From NCBI GenBank assembly GCA_021209875.1, contig JAGYVD010000007.1, positions 992,001-1,056,000 of the forward strand: a DNA stretch of 64,000 bases. The letters run 5' to 3'. Of this stretch, positions 63,957-64,000 are shown piece after piece. The DNA comes from Rosellinia necatrix. Its lineage: Eukaryota; Ascomycota; Sordariomycetes; Xylariales; Xylariaceae. The position numbers and the translations under genes are program-made. The notes under the pieces were generated by a model. That model made no database searches. It was not told the DNA's origin and was given only the letters and a program-made list of their open reading frames with translations. Every line of letters begins with the position of its first letter. The first letter of the stretch is position 1.

Positions 63957-64000
63957 GTGAACTCTCTCCTCTCCCAACCCCCCTATTAGTAACTACGGGC

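Overview
The window is nuclear DNA of a filamentous ascomycete (Pezizomycotina). Three things show this: short spliceosomal introns (50-84 bp) with GT...AG ends and, in several, CTGAC/CTAAC-type branch sites; fungal enzyme families; and a two-part base composition. About 1-50,560 is extremely AT-rich, gene-free and packed with decayed repeats that differ by C-to-T and G-to-A changes, the signature of repeat-induced point mutation (RIP). About 50,560-64,000 has normal to high GC and intact genes. The species cannot be named from this alone.

AT-rich block (1-50.56 kb). No credible gene was found. Reading it against itself gave these repeats: a ~4.6-kb inverted repeat pair (7.36-11.9 kb versus 35.3-40.07 kb), whose right copy contains a less mutated palindrome; a ~1.2-kb direct repeat pair (13.97-15.26 and 24.03-25.2 kb); a ~250-bp solo-LTR-like family with six copies plus a seventh broken one at the block edge; a ~277-bp family with two copies; and two further LTR-like families. 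There are also isolated GC-normal islands, some bounded by TG...CA, minisatellites, and trinucleotide runs. Several short elements are almost unmutated although they sit in saturated RIP sequence. They are either younger or too short to trigger RIP.

Gene-bearing block (50.56-64 kb). In order: an aldo-keto reductase (minus, 4 exons), a ketopantoate-reductase-family enzyme (plus, 4 exons), a flavocytochrome b2-type L-2-hydroxyacid dehydrogenase (minus, 2 exons), ~4.5 kb without a recognisable gene, a DapA/HOGA-family class I pyruvate aldolase (plus, intronless), ~2 kb without a gene, and the 5' end of a KduD-like short-chain dehydrogenase (plus, running off the window). The exon joins given here are not evident from simple ORFs. 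They were worked out from splice signals and reading frame.

Functionally the five enzymes could handle sugar acids and 2-oxo/2-hydroxy acids: oxidation of a deoxy-sugar acid (SDR), retro-aldol cleavage to pyruvate plus an aldehyde (aldolase), aldehyde reduction (AKR), and 2-oxo/2-hydroxy acid interconversion (ketopantoate reductase family, flavocytochrome b2). That they form one pathway is inference from content and proximity. No transporter or regulator lies in the window to support it.
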